From Solimonas fluminis (GTDB lineage Bacteria > Pseudomonadota > Gammaproteobacteria > Nevskiales > Nevskiaceae), in assembly GCF_002930645.1 (NCBI RefSeq), contig NZ_PSNW01000012.1:1-64000 (forward strand): DNA of 64,000 nt, given 5' to 3'. Under the pieces are notes generated by a model, which was not told the origin of the DNA, ran no database searches, and was given only the letters and a program-made list of their open reading frames with translations. Shown here in pieces: positions 1 to 8,524 of the stretch; the first letter of the stretch is position 1; every line of letters starts with the position of its first letter. The translations under genes were made by a program, and so were the position numbers.

Positions 1-831
1 CACCACCATCAGCAGCGGCTCGATCGGCGACTTGAGCCAGCCGACGAAGCCGAAGCCCCAGATCGCAGCCACGGCGCTGGTGACGATGGGCGTGACCACG
101 CCCACGACGTTGCGCATGTACAGGACCAGCGACAGGATCAGCGCGCCCACGGTCATGACGGCGATCCAGACCATCTGCTTCTGGTACTGGTAGACCCAGC
201 CGGTCAGCGCCGGCTGGCCGGCCATGTAGACCTCGTGGTTGGCGTCCCGCGCCTTCTCCACCAGGCCCTGCGCGTACTTGAAGACCTCGCCGTAGTCCAG
301 GCGCTGCTCGATGAAGGTGGCGTTGATCAGCGTGGCCGACTGGTCGCCGGAGATCAGGAAGTTGCGCGCCGCCGGGCTCTTGTCGACGCGGCCGCGGAAC
401 TCGGCGATCTCCTCCGGCGTCTTGGGCACGTGGTCTTCCATCAGCGGCTTGACGTCGATGCCGTAGGGCGTGGCCTCCGCATACCGCGCCTTCTCGGTGG
501 AGATCGACAGGATCTGGTCGTGGTCCACGCCCGGCGCCAGGTCGATGTCGCGCGTCAGGTCCCAGACCTTCTGCAGCGTCTCCGGGTTGTAGATGTCGCC
601 GTCCTTGCGCTTGACCATCAGCGTCACGGTCAGCGGGTTGCCGAAGTTCGGGTGGTCCTTGTAGACCTGCACGAAGGGATCGTCCTTCGGCAGCAGGTCC
701 GAGAAGATCGTCTTCAGCTCGATGTCCTTCATGCCGATGGCGAAGAACACCGTGATGGCGATGAAGATCGCCCACGAGATGCCGCTGTTGCGGATCACGG
801 CCTTGGCGATGCGGAAGCGCAGGTTGTCCAT
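1..831 (-). CDS. RND/MMPL-family exporter, N-terminal part (cut by window edge)
   Basis: Only the first 277 codons are present; the gene runs off the left edge. The product starts MDNLRFRIAKAVIRN, has a hydrophobic segment at about residues 18-35, then a large periplasmic-type domain (the FSDLLPKDDPF stretch typical of MMPL/RND exporters), and a second membrane cluster beginning near residue 218 (VWIAVMTVGALILSLVLYM). This is the layout of RND-superfamily permeases that move lipids or hydrophobic compounds across the inner membrane using the proton gradient. A GGAG motif lies 5-8 bases before the ATG. The substrate cannot be told from this part. Confidence 0.85.
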   Translation of the reverse strand, partial: MDNLRFRIAKAVIRNSGISWAIFIAITVFFAIGMKDIELKTIFSDLLPKDDPFVQVYKDHPNFGNPLTVTLMVKRKDGDIYNPETLQKVWDLTRDIDLAPGVDHDQILSISTEKARYAEATPYGIDVKPLMEDHVPKTPEEIAEFRGRVDKSPAARNFLISGDQSATLINATFIEQRLDYGEVFKYAQGLVEKARDANHEVYMAGQPALTGWVYQYQKQMVWIAVMTVGALILSLVLYMRNVVGVVTPIVTSAVAAIWGFGFVGWLKSPIEPLLMVV

Positions 832-1079
832 GAGGGCTCCACGGACGGACTCGCCGGCAGCGCCGGCGGCACCGTCTCTAGTTGTACAGGGGACGTGCGG
901 CGCGGGACGCCGTATCGAAGGCGGGGGTGTGAAGTCCCGGGGCGCGGGCACCGTGGTCGGTGTCGTTCACCATGTCTCTCCTCATTCTTATGTTCATTGG
1001 CCCCGCGTCGACCGGTGACGGCGCGCGAAGTCCTTCTTGCAGCGGGGAGGAAAGTACGGCCCGCGCCGAAAGTGCCGCA

Positions 1080-1119
1080 CTACACGAATGGGTAGTTTTC
1101 TCTACGTGCGATGGGTAGT
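1080..1119. promoter_or_regulatory. Tandem ATGGGTAGT sites
   Basis: ATGGGTAGT occurs at 1088-1096 and 1111-1119, 23 bp apart, each preceded by CTAC at 1080 and 1102. Two copies about two helical turns apart are typical of a direct-repeat activator site. They lie about 250 bp upstream of the exporter start codon. The binding protein is unknown. Confidence 0.35.
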
Positions 1120-1164
1120 GACCCGTCGGGTCGTGCGTCTGCCTTCAGCGAATCAACGACATAC

Positions 1165-1367
1165 CGCAATGCAGCAAGCGTCATCTTTCATGAGCGCTTC
1201 TTTGCTGCACTGCGTGCTTTGTAGGACGTGACGGACAGCGCGAATCGCGCGATGTGATAACGCGGGAGATGTGCGCCGCGATGCGCGCGGCGCATGCGCA
1301 AGCGCGGTGCAACGGACGAATGAAGACAGAAGAAGCGACGCGCTCGCCGCAGTGCAGCAAGCGTCAT
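1165..1367. repeat. 20-bp direct repeat pair
   Basis: CGCAATGCAGCAAGCGTCAT at 1165-1184 recurs at 1348-1367 with one change. The first copy also forms an inverted repeat with TTGCTGCA at 1202-1209. Function unknown; it may be a REP-like element or a regulatory site. Confidence 0.45.
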
Positions 1368-1372
1368 TTTTG

Positions 1373-1469
1373 CTTTCCCCTTCCCCTTGCGGCGAAGGGG
1401 AAAGGCGCGGCGGCCACCGGCGGGACCTTCCGCTCCCGTTCGCACGGGGCCTGTCGAAGTGCGAACGGG
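1373..1469. repeat. Two adjacent dispersed-repeat palindromes
   Basis: CTTTCCCCTT (1373-1382) pairs with AAGGGGAAAG (1395-1404), and CCCGTTCGCAC (1435-1445) pairs perfectly with GTGCGAACGGG (1459-1469). The second has CTGTCGAA in its loop, the same core seen in the larger elements at 19.7 and 46.1 kb, so it is probably a short relative of that family. Confidence 0.55.
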
Positions 1470-1545
1470 GAGCCGGCCGCCAGCGCCGCGCGAAAGCCCG
1501 CCCAGGCCGCACCAGGCCCGGCACGGGCGGACTCCCGCCGGCCGG

Positions 1546-2448
1546 CTACGCCCCGACCGGCACCTTGCGCTGCAGGAACGACAGCTGCAGCCCGATGTTC
1601 TTCTCGAACATCGCATCCACGTAGGGCTGGAAGTGGTTGCTGTCCAGCAGTTCGAACTCGCCCTGCGGCAGCCGGGCCGCCGCGCGCTGCGCCGCCTTGG
1701 GCGGCGTCACCGAGTCCTGCCGCCCCGCCACCACCAGCGTCGGCGCCTTCACCCGCGAGGCGAAGCGCCCCGGGCTGTACAGCGGCAGCTCCAGGAAGAT
1801 GCGCGACAGCACCTTGTTCTCCCAGCGCGCCCCCTCCGGGAACAGCGCCATGTAGCCGTCCCAGGATTCGGCGCTGCTCATGGCCGCCAGTTCGCCGGGC
1901 TTGCCGACGATGCGGCTGTAGTGGGGCCGGCCCACCAGGCTGCCCGCCACGTCGCGCAGCGCCGCCACCGACAGCTTCACCAGCGACGCCAGCGGCACCT
2001 TCGAAACGCTGGCCAGCCCGCTGACATGCGGCACCTGCGCGATCACCGCCGCCACGCTGCCGTCCTCCGCCGCCGTCTGCAGCACATGCCCGCCGGAGAA
2101 CGAACTGCCCCACAGGACCAGGCGCGAGGCATCCACCTGCGGCAGCTTCCGCACATGCACCAGGGCCGCCTTCCAGTCCTGCAGGTGGCGGCGCGGGCTC
2201 ACCCAGTGCCGCGGCTCACCCTCGCTGTCGCCGAAGCCGCGATAGTCGAACAGGAACACCGCATAGCCCGCCTTCACGAAGCGCTCCGCGAACGCATACA
2301 GGCCGGCGGCCCGTATCGCCCCGAAGCCATGCGCCATCACGATCACCGGCGGCCGCTTCGCCCGCGGCGGCAGCAGCAGCGTGCCGGCGCAGCGCGTACC
2401 CTGGCTGTGAAAGGGAGAATCCACCGACTGCATATCCAGCTTGCCCAT
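1546..2448 (-). CDS. Alpha/beta hydrolase (acyl-esterase / dienelactone hydrolase-like)
   Basis: A 300-residue alpha/beta hydrolase. HGFG forms the usual oxyanion region, GSSFSGG carries the nucleophile serine, GRQD the likely acid and SNHFQPY the likely histidine. The longest open frame starts earlier, but the ATG at 2448 has GAGG upstream and gives MGKLDMQSVDSP, a more natural start. The start lies 11 bp after the stop of the Baeyer-Villiger monooxygenase, so the two are probably one operon. Because such monooxygenases make esters or lactones, this enzyme may hydrolyse that product; this is inference from context. Confidence 0.85.
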   Translation of the reverse strand: MGKLDMQSVDSPFHSQGTRCAGTLLLPPRAKRPPVIVMAHGFGAIRAAGLYAFAERFVKAGYAVFLFDYRGFGDSEGEPRHWVSPRRHLQDWKAALVHVRKLPQVDASRLVLWGSSFSGGHVLQTAAEDGSVAAVIAQVPHVSGLASVSKVPLASLVKLSVAALRDVAGSLVGRPHYSRIVGKPGELAAMSSAESWDGYMALFPEGARWENKVLSRIFLELPLYSPGRFASRVKAPTLVVAGRQDSVTPPKAAQRAAARLPQGEFELLDSNHFQPYVDAMFEKNIGLQLSFLQRKVPVGA

Positions 2449-2458
2449 GTCCTTGTCC

Positions 2459-3937
2459 TCAGGCCGCGCGTGCGAGGGCCGCAGTCTTGCGCAGCTCCAG
2501 CAGGCTGTCATCCACCGGCTGCTGCAGCAGCATCACCCGGTCCCGCTTGTAGTCGTGCAGCACCCGCCAGGGATAGTCGCGGCCCTGGCGCGGCATCGCG
2601 TTGACGTCACGCTTCACATAGCCCGCCTGCAGCGCACCGAACACCGACTCCGCCAGCTTCTGCCCCGCCGGCGCATGCGGCGTCGCCACGTCCACGCCCC
2701 TCTCATCCATATGCTTCAGCAGGCGGCAGAGATAACGCGACGCGATGTCCGACTTCAGCGTCCACGACGCATTGGTATAGCCGAAGATCCAGCCCAGGTT
2801 CGGCACCCCCTCGATCAGCACGCCCTTGTAGGTCATCTGGTCGCCGATGCGCAGGGGCTTGCCGTCCACGCGGATCTCCATGCCGCCGCCCACCTGCACC
2901 TGCAGCCCCGTGGCCGTGATGACGATGTCCGCCTCCAGCTCCTGGCCCGACTGCAGCCGGATGCCCCGCTCGGTGAAGGTCTCGATATGCCCCGTCACCA
3001 CGCTGGCCTTGCCCTCGCGGATCACCTTGAACAGATCCTCGTCCGGCACCGCGCAGAGCCGCTCGTCCCAGGGCTGGTACTTCGGCGTGAAGTGGCTCAT
3101 GTCCGCTCCCGGCCCCAGGCTCCTGGCCACGCGGCGCAGCAGCACCCCGCGCATCAGCCCCGGCCAGCGCCGGCAGGCCTTGTACGCCAGCTGCTGCGTG
3201 AAGATGTTGCGCTGGCGCGCCAGCCGGTAGGCCCACTGCACCGGCATCAGCTTCTGCAGAACGCCGGTCATCTTGTCCACGCCCGGCAGCGAGAACACAT
3301 AGCCCGGCGAGCGCTGCAGCATCGTGATGTGCCCTGCCTCGGCCGCCATGCTCGGCACCAGCGTCACCGCCGTGGCACCGCTGCCGATCACCACCACGCG
3401 CTTGCCGCGGTAGTCCAGCCCCTCCGGCCAGTGCTGCGGATGGATGCGCAGGCCGCGGAACGTCTCCACCCCCGGGAAGACCGGCAGGTAGCCCTGGTCG
3501 TAGTTGTAGTAGCCCGTGCAGTTCAGCAGGAACTTCGCCGTGAAGGCCAGCGCCTGCCCGCTGCCCTCCTCCAGCGCCGTCACCGTCCACAGCCCCGCCG
3601 CACCGTTCCACTCCGCGCGCGTGGTCTTCAGGCCGAAGCGCACCTTCCTCTCCACGTCGTACTCGCGCGCCGTCTCCGTGACATAGCGGCGGATCGAAGG
3701 TCCGTCCGCCAGCACGCGCGTATCGTTCCAGGGGCGGAACTGGTAGCCGAAGCTGCACATGTCCGAGTCCGAGCGGATGCCCGGGTAGCGGAACAGGTCC
3801 CAGGTCCCGCCGATGGCCTGCCGCCGCTCCAGGATGCCCACCCGCTTCTGCGGCAGCTCCCGCGCCAGGTGGCAGGCGGCGCCGATGCCGGACAGGCCGG
3901 CGCCGATGATGAGCACGTCGTAATGGTTGTCCTGCAC
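2459..3937 (-). CDS. Flavin-containing Baeyer-Villiger monooxygenase (EthA-like)
   Basis: A 492-residue FAD/NADPH monooxygenase of the EthA/AlkE size class, converting ketones to esters or lactones with O2. The FAD Rossmann motif GAGLSGIGAA lies near the N-terminus, a second nucleotide fold is at GSGATAVTLVP, and FRGLRIHPQHW fits the family fingerprint FxGxxxHxxxW exactly. The start is GTG (VQDNHYDVLIIGAG) with GAGGAG 7 bp upstream; the upstream in-frame extension runs through a dispersed repeat and is not coding. It forms an operon with the downstream hydrolase and is divergent from an AraC regulator. Native substrate unknown. Confidence 0.93.
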   Translation of the reverse strand: MQDNHYDVLIIGAGLSGIGAACHLARELPQKRVGILERRQAIGGTWDLFRYPGIRSDSDMCSFGYQFRPWNDTRVLADGPSIRRYVTETAREYDVERKVRFGLKTTRAEWNGAAGLWTVTALEEGSGQALAFTAKFLLNCTGYYNYDQGYLPVFPGVETFRGLRIHPQHWPEGLDYRGKRVVVIGSGATAVTLVPSMAAEAGHITMLQRSPGYVFSLPGVDKMTGVLQKLMPVQWAYRLARQRNIFTQQLAYKACRRWPGLMRGVLLRRVARSLGPGADMSHFTPKYQPWDERLCAVPDEDLFKVIREGKASVVTGHIETFTERGIRLQSGQELEADIVITATGLQVQVGGGMEIRVDGKPLRIGDQMTYKGVLIEGVPNLGWIFGYTNASWTLKSDIASRYLCRLLKHMDERGVDVATPHAPAGQKLAESVFGALQAGYVKRDVNAMPRQGRDYPWRVLHDYKRDRVMLLQQPVDDSLLELRKTAALARAA

Positions 3938-3960
3938 CGGGAATCTCCTCGAAATTTTCT

Positions 3961-4004
3961 GACCCCCTCTCCCCGCTGGCGGGGAGAGGGTCGGGGTGAG
4001 GGGC
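3961..4004. repeat. Dispersed GC-rich palindromic repeat
   Basis: CCCTCTCCCC (3965-3974), loop GCTGGC, GGGGAGAGGG (3981-3990), followed by a TCGGGGTGAGGGG tail. This hairpin-plus-tail is a well-known type of interspersed repeat in many proteobacteria. It lies between the divergent monooxygenase and AraC genes. Confidence 0.75.
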
Positions 4005-4112
4005 AAAGCCCTGCCGTGGCAACCGAGCGGCCCTCGGCAACCCATCGGCATCTTGCCCCCGCTCCCGGCCAAAGACTTGACTCCACGAGACAGAGATTTG
4101 ACATTACGGGAC

Positions 4113-5123
4113 ATGGGAACCCTGGTGCGGGCCAGCGGTGCGAGGGGATACCGGGAGCTGATGCGCTCGCTGGGGCACGACCCCGCGCGCCTGCTGCGCC
4201 GCTGCCGCATCCCCGCCAGGTCCCTGGATGACGACGACGCCCTGCTGCCGCTGCGCTCCACCGTGCAGTTGCTGGAACTGAGCGCCGCGGAAACCCGCAC
4301 CCCCGACTTCGGCCTGCGCATGTCCCGCAGCCAGGACATCAGCGTGCTCGGCCCGCTGGCCATCGTCCTGCGCAACGCCCCCACCGTGAAAAGCGCCCTG
4401 GACTACGCCAGCCGCTACCTCTTCGTGCACAGCACCGGCATCGTGCTCAGCGTGCACGACAACAGCCCCGTGATCCGCGACGGCGCCGAAATCTCCATTG
4501 AAGTGCGGGTGGAAGGCGGCGCCGTGCGGCGCCAGACCGAAGACCTCTGCCTGGCGGACCTGCACCATATCTCGCAACTGCTGGCCGGCCCGCACTACGA
4601 GCTGCGCGCCGTCACCCTGGCGCACAGTCCGCTCGCGCCGCTGTCCACCTACCGCCAGGTCTTCAGGGCCCCGGTGCTCCCCGGCCAGCCGCGCGCCGGA
4701 CTGCATGTCAGCCGCCGCACCCTGGAGAGCAACCTCAAGACCGTGGACCACACGCTGCGCCAGATCGCCGTGGACTACCTCGCCACGCATTTCGGCTCGC
4801 CGGACCAGGCCCTGGGCGAGCGCGTGCGCCAGGTGCTGCGCCGCACCCTGGGCACCCCGCAGGGCAGCAAGGACGCCGTCGCGGAACTGCTGGGCATGCA
4901 CCCGCGCACCCTGCAGCGCCGCCTGGACGCCGAGGGCAGCGGCTTCGACGCCATCCGCGAAGAACTGCGCCAGGAAGCCGCGCTGCGCTACCTGCGCGAG
5001 ACGCGCATCCCCCTGGGCCAGCTCGCCGGCATGCTCGGCTTCTCCGAGCAGAGCGCCTTCACGCGCTCCTGCCGCCGCTGGTTCGGGCAGGCACCGTCGG
5101 CGCTCAGGAGGAGCGCGGGCTAG
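4113..5123 (+). CDS. AraC-family transcriptional regulator (arabinose_bd type)
   Basis: A 336-residue regulator starting MGTLVRASGARGYRELM. The N-terminal two thirds match the ligand-sensing domain of OruR/ArgR-type AraC proteins (LPLRSTVQLLELSAAET, then LGPLAIVLRNAPTV); the C-terminal about 85 residues form the double helix-turn-helix (AVAELLGMHPRTLQRRL ... GQLAGMLGFSEQSAFTRSCRRWFG). An in-frame start at 3996 would translate through the dispersed repeat and is rejected. Being divergent from the monooxygenase/hydrolase operon, it probably controls that operon. No strong ribosome site is seen before the ATG. Confidence 0.88.
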   Translation: MGTLVRASGARGYRELMRSLGHDPARLLRRCRIPARSLDDDDALLPLRSTVQLLELSAAETRTPDFGLRMSRSQDISVLGPLAIVLRNAPTVKSALDYASRYLFVHSTGIVLSVHDNSPVIRDGAEISIEVRVEGGAVRRQTEDLCLADLHHISQLLAGPHYELRAVTLAHSPLAPLSTYRQVFRAPVLPGQPRAGLHVSRRTLESNLKTVDHTLRQIAVDYLATHFGSPDQALGERVRQVLRRTLGTPQGSKDAVAELLGMHPRTLQRRLDAEGSGFDAIREELRQEAALRYLRETRIPLGQLAGMLGFSEQSAFTRSCRRWFGQAPSALRRSAG

Positions 5124-5153
5124 GCTCTTCTGCCTTTTCCGGGTTCCGCACAG

Positions 5154-5459
5154 CTACTGCGTCTTCTCCATGAAAACGAGGCTGTTCCACTCGGCCTCGC
5201 CCGTTCGGGACTTCACCGAAACCGCCGCCGCATTCCTCTTCAGAAATGTCTTGCGGTTGATTCGATCATGCTTGTGCACCAAGGTAACGGAGTGGTATCC
5301 GTCGTCCAGGAAATAGGTATCGACCCAATCGTGCGTTTCACCGCAACGACGGGTGGTTTTCTGCAGCCCGCGCCCTCGAATGAACTTTCGAAGCGCCCCT
5401 CTGCTGTCGATATCCAAAAATTCCTTATGAAACTTCCGCGTCGCTATCGCCAGGCTCAT
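5154..5459 (-). CDS. Hypothetical protein, 101 aa
   Basis: A small basic protein (MSLAIATRKFHKEFLDID ... VFMEKTQ) that I do not recognise. It has no signal peptide or membrane segment. GGAG lies about 6 bp before the ATG at 5459, favouring this start over the longer frame. Base composition is clearly more AT-rich than the neighbours, suggesting recent acquisition. It stands alone, convergent with the AraC gene. Confidence 0.6.
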   Translation of the reverse strand: MSLAIATRKFHKEFLDIDSRGALRKFIRGRGLQKTTRRCGETHDWVDTYFLDDGYHSVTLVHKHDRINRKTFLKRNAAAVSVKSRTGEAEWNSLVFMEKTQ

Positions 5460-5480
5460 TCTTGCTCCAAGACAGTTCAC

Positions 5481-5517
5481 ATCAATCCGGATTCAGACCA
5501 GCAGAGTTCGGATTGAT
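5481..5517. promoter_or_regulatory. Inverted repeat upstream of the 101-aa gene
   Basis: ATCAATCCG (5481-5489) and CGGATTGAT (5509-5517) are perfect inverted copies 19 bp apart, just upstream of the start at 5459. It could be an operator or a leader hairpin. Confidence 0.35.
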
Positions 5518-5689
5518 TCGCTCCTGCATGTTCTGGGCCGGAAATGCGGTGGCGCATCGGCGTCCTGCAATGACGATTCGCATCGATAGGCCGTATGTCT
5601 TCGCGCGCTGGACGTTGCCGCCGGTCGCCCCGCCAAAAACAGACGCCTCCAGGTGAACCTGCACAGGGCGAACGGCCGCGCTGCGCCCC

Positions 5690-6445
5690 TCAATACGTCC
5701 CGCCCGTCACCTGTCCCACGTACGTCGCCGCCGCGTCCACGATCGCCTGTCCCATGAACGCGTACTGCCGCGAGAACGGCGGCCAGCGCTCGCCCAGGCC
5801 CATCGCGTCGTTGATCACCAGCACCTGGCCATCGCAGCCGGAGCCCGCGCCAATGCCGATGGTCGGCACCGCGATGGCCCGCGTCACCGCCTCGCCCAGC
5901 GCGGCGGGGATGTGCTCCAGCACCACCAGGAAGGCCCCCGCGCCCGCGATGGCGCGAGCCTCGTCCAGGATGCGCTGCGCATCCGGCGCCTCGCGCCCTA
6001 CCTGCTTGAAGTTCGTGGAAGTCTGCGGCGTCAGCCCCGTGTGCCCCACCACGTCGATGCCCTGCGCCACCAGATGGCGGATGACCTCCAGCTTCGGCCC
6101 CTCCAGCTTCACGCTGTCCGCACCGGCGGTGATCAGCGCACGCGCGCTGCGCAGCGCCGTCTCCGGATCACCGTCGGTCTCGTAGGGCAGGTCGCCAATG
6201 ATGTGCGTGGCCGGCGCGCCGCGGCGCACCGCGCCCACGTGGTAGCACATGTGGTCCAGCGTCACCTGGCGCGTGCTGTCGAAACCCATCTCCACCATGC
6301 CCACCGTGTCGCCCACCAGCAGCACCGGCACGCGGGCCTTCTCCAGCGCCCGCGCCACCGGCGTGGTGTAGGCCGTCAGCATCGGGATCCGCGCCACCGC
6401 CTTCATGGCCCGCAAGCTCGCCGCCGTGTGCTTCGCCGTGCTCAT
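5690..6445 (-). CDS. panB: 3-methyl-2-oxobutanoate hydroxymethyltransferase
   Basis: PanB transfers a hydroxymethyl group from 5,10-methylene-THF to alpha-ketoisovalerate, the first step of pantothenate (CoA) synthesis. At 251 residues it is close to the usual 260. Family blocks are clear: MLTAYTTPVARALEKA, LLVGDTVGMV, HVGAVRRGAP, VKLEGPKLEVI, GHTGLTPQ, the catalytic-glutamate block VLEHIPAAL and PTIGIGAGSGCDGQVLV. The ATG at 6445 has AGGTGA upstream; the longer frame adds 17 unlikely residues. No panC or panD is adjacent. Confidence 0.93.
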   Translation of the reverse strand: MSTAKHTAASLRAMKAVARIPMLTAYTTPVARALEKARVPVLLVGDTVGMVEMGFDSTRQVTLDHMCYHVGAVRRGAPATHIIGDLPYETDGDPETALRSARALITAGADSVKLEGPKLEVIRHLVAQGIDVVGHTGLTPQTSTNFKQVGREAPDAQRILDEARAIAGAGAFLVVLEHIPAALGEAVTRAIAVPTIGIGAGSGCDGQVLVINDAMGLGERWPPFSRQYAFMGQAIVDAAATYVGQVTGGTY

Positions 6446-7212
6446 CCGGTTCACCTGCCCGCTCGGTTTGGGGGCGCCAGTCTGGCCGCTGGGCATAGGC
6501 GATTCAATGCACGGCGCTGATGAACCTTCACTGTGTTTTTTTATTTTTAATTGACATTTATAACCAATTTAATATCACAAACAATTCATTCGATGTTTCA
6601 TCACACCGCCCCGTGCCTGCCGGCGCCCGCGATACCTCGTACCGCCCCCCCGGCACTCGGGACCGGCGGCCCCGTCTGATCCCCGGCGCCGCGCAGGGCA
6701 CATCCGGGGCCGATCTGTGTGCGTCAACTAATTTTAGATTCAAAATACAATATAAATTCACAACCCCGCAGTTTCGGGACTCCAAGCCCGGACTGTGACA
6801 AAAGATTAAACAATCCTGGCCATCCCCCACCCGACAAGCGGTTCCCGCGCCCGAAAAGAGGCCCCCGCTCCACCCGGAGCCCGGAATCGGCCCCAACACT
6901 GCACAAACCCGCCCGAAACCTGTGCATAAGCCGTCAGCAACTCGCCCATAAGCGGGGCATAAACCCCATGCGGTTTACTAGATATAGGCGCCCGGCCACA
7001 AAACAGCCACAAGCTGTAGTATTTTTCACTTGACGTCTCCCCCGCCCGGGCGCAATCTTTCTCCCCGGGCGCTGTCCAAGCAGAGCATGTCGCGAGTCAT
7101 GCCGCACAGCGACCGGGGGAGGGGCCACCAGCGGCCCAAAGAACGCAGCCAAGCGCGACGAATAAACACGCACCCGGGCCAGGCACCCGGAGACTCAAGG
7201 AGCGAATCCATC
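6446..7212. other. Intergenic region between panB and nrdB
   Basis: 767 bp without a supported gene between divergent panB and nrdB. Two AT-rich patches (about 6530-6600 and 6725-6765) stand out and likely hold promoters. The right part carries the candidate NrdR boxes and the nrdB ribosome binding site (AAGGAG at 7197-7202). Confidence 0.6.
6978..7019. promoter_or_regulatory. Candidate NrdR box pair upstream of nrdB
   Basis: CTAGATATAG (6978-6987) matches the core of the NrdR box (CWATATATWG) at nine of ten positions. CAAGCTGTAG (7010-7019) matches at seven of ten and lies 32 bp downstream, the three-turn spacing known for tandem NrdR boxes. This suggests nucleotide-sensing repression of nrdB. 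The second box is weak. Confidence 0.5.
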
Positions 7213-8451
7213 ATGCTGACCTGGGACGACGAACCGACCATCCCCACCCCGAAGCCCGCCGCCCCGCAGGCGCCGCGCTCCGCCGCCCACGCCGCCGTCG
7301 TCATGGGCGCCGTGGCCGACGTGCACCCCAGCCCGGTGCCGCCGATCCCGGCCGCCGGCGACTTCAAGCTGACCACCACCCAGGCTCATGTCGAAGCCGG
7401 CGCCACGGGTCTTGAAGACCTGCAGATGGGCGCCCGCCGCATCCAGGTGGACGACAAGAAGATCATCAACTGCCGCGCCGACCTCAACCAGCTCGTCCCC
7501 TTCAAGTACGAATGGGCCTGGAAGAAGTACCTGGACGCCTGCAACAACCACTGGATGCCGCAGGAGATCAACATGAGCGCCGACATCGCGCTCTGGCAGG
7601 ATCCCAACGGCCTGACGGAAGACGAGCGCATGATCATCAAGCGCTCGCTCGGCTTCTTCAGCACCGCCGACTCCCTGGTGGCCAACAACCTCGTGCTGGC
7701 CGTGTACCGCCACCTCACGAATCCTGAGTGCCGCCAGTACCTGCTGCGCCAGGCGTTTGAAGAAGCGATCCACACCCACGCCTACCAGTACTGCATCGAG
7801 AGCCTGGGCCTGGACGAGGCCGAGGTCTTCAACATGTACCGTGAGGTGCCCAGCATCCACGACAAGGCCGCCTGGGCCCTGCCGTACACCCAGTCCCTGG
7901 CCGACCAGGAATTCCACACCGGCACCCCGGAGACCGACCAGCGCTTCCTGCGCGACATGATCGCCTTCTACGTCGTGTTCGAGGGCATCTTCTTCTACGT
8001 GGGCTTCGTGCAACTGCTCAGCTTCGGCCGCCGCAACAAGATGGTGGGCGTCTCCGAGCAGATCCAGTACATCATGCGTGACGAAGCCATGCACATGAAC
8101 TTCGGCATCGACGTGATCAACCAGATCAAGGTCGAGAACCCGCACCTGTGGACCGCCGAGTTCCAGGCCAGCGCCCTCGAAATGATCCGCGAGGCCACTG
8201 AGCTGGAGATCAAGTACGCGCATGACACCATGCCCCGCGGCGTGCTCGGCCTCAACGCCAGCATGTTCAACGAGTACATGAAGTTCATCGCCAACCGCCG
8301 CTGCGCCCAGATCGGTCTCAAGCCGCTCTACCCGGCCGCCGAGAACCCGTTCCCGTGGATGAGCGAGGTGCTGGACCTCAAGAAGGAGAAGAACTTCTTC
8401 GAGACGCGCGTGACGGAGTATCAGACGGGTGGTGCGCTGAGCTGGGATTGA
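7213..8451 (+). CDS. nrdB: Class Ia ribonucleotide reductase, beta subunit
   Basis: NrdB holds the diiron-tyrosyl radical cofactor for reduction of ribonucleoside diphosphates by NrdA. The 412-residue product keeps the metal and radical set: EAIHTHAY at 184-191 gives Glu184, His187 and radical Tyr191 in E. coli spacing, with further ligands in [12 protein letters not shown] and [10 protein letters not shown]. About 75 N-terminal residues are Pro/Ala-rich and longer than in E. coli. AAGGAG lies 10 bp before the ATG. nrdA is not adjacent; both neighbours point the other way. A strong hairpin terminator follows. Confidence 0.95.
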   Translation: MLTWDDEPTIPTPKPAAPQAPRSAAHAAVVMGAVADVHPSPVPPIPAAGDFKLTTTQAHVEAGATGLEDLQMGARRIQVDDKKIINCRADLNQLVPFKYEWAWKKYLDACNNHWMPQEINMSADIALWQDPNGLTEDERMIIKRSLGFFSTADSLVANNLVLAVYRHLTNPECRQYLLRQAFEEAIHTHAYQYCIESLGLDEAEVFNMYREVPSIHDKAAWALPYTQSLADQEFHTGTPETDQRFLRDMIAFYVVFEGIFFYVGFVQLLSFGRRNKMVGVSEQIQYIMRDEAMHMNFGIDVINQIKVENPHLWTAEFQASALEMIREATELEIKYAHDTMPRGVLGLNASMFNEYMKFIANRRCAQIGLKPLYPAAENPFPWMSEVLDLKKEKNFFETRVTEYQTGGALSWD

Positions 8452-8480
8452 GTGCGCGCTCGTCTTAGAAGTGAATGAAA

Positions 8481-8518
8481 CTAAAAGGCCGGCTTCTGCG
8501 CCGGCCTTTTAGTTTTTC
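8481..8518. terminator. Bidirectional intrinsic terminator
   Basis: CTAAAAGGCCGGC (8481-8493) pairs perfectly with GCCGGCCTTTTAG (8500-8512) and is followed by TTTTTCTTT. The A-rich 5' arm makes a T-rich tail on the other strand too, so it can end both nrdB and the convergent five-gene operon. Confidence 0.85.
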
Positions 8519-8524
8519 TTTCAG

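Larger units (their letters stand above)
832..1545. other. 714-bp intergenic region with repeats
   Basis: No convincing gene is visible between the exporter start and the alpha/beta hydrolase stop; short open frames here lack ribosome binding sites and protein-like composition. The stretch should hold the exporter promoter. It contains a tandem 9-bp site (1088-1119), a 20-bp direct repeat (1165-1184 and 1348-1367, one mismatch) and two palindromes (1373-1404, 1435-1469). Confidence 0.6.

Noticed and set aside
1037-1231. 64-codon frame upstream of the RND exporter
   Set aside because: No ribosome site, overlaps repeats, composition not protein-like.
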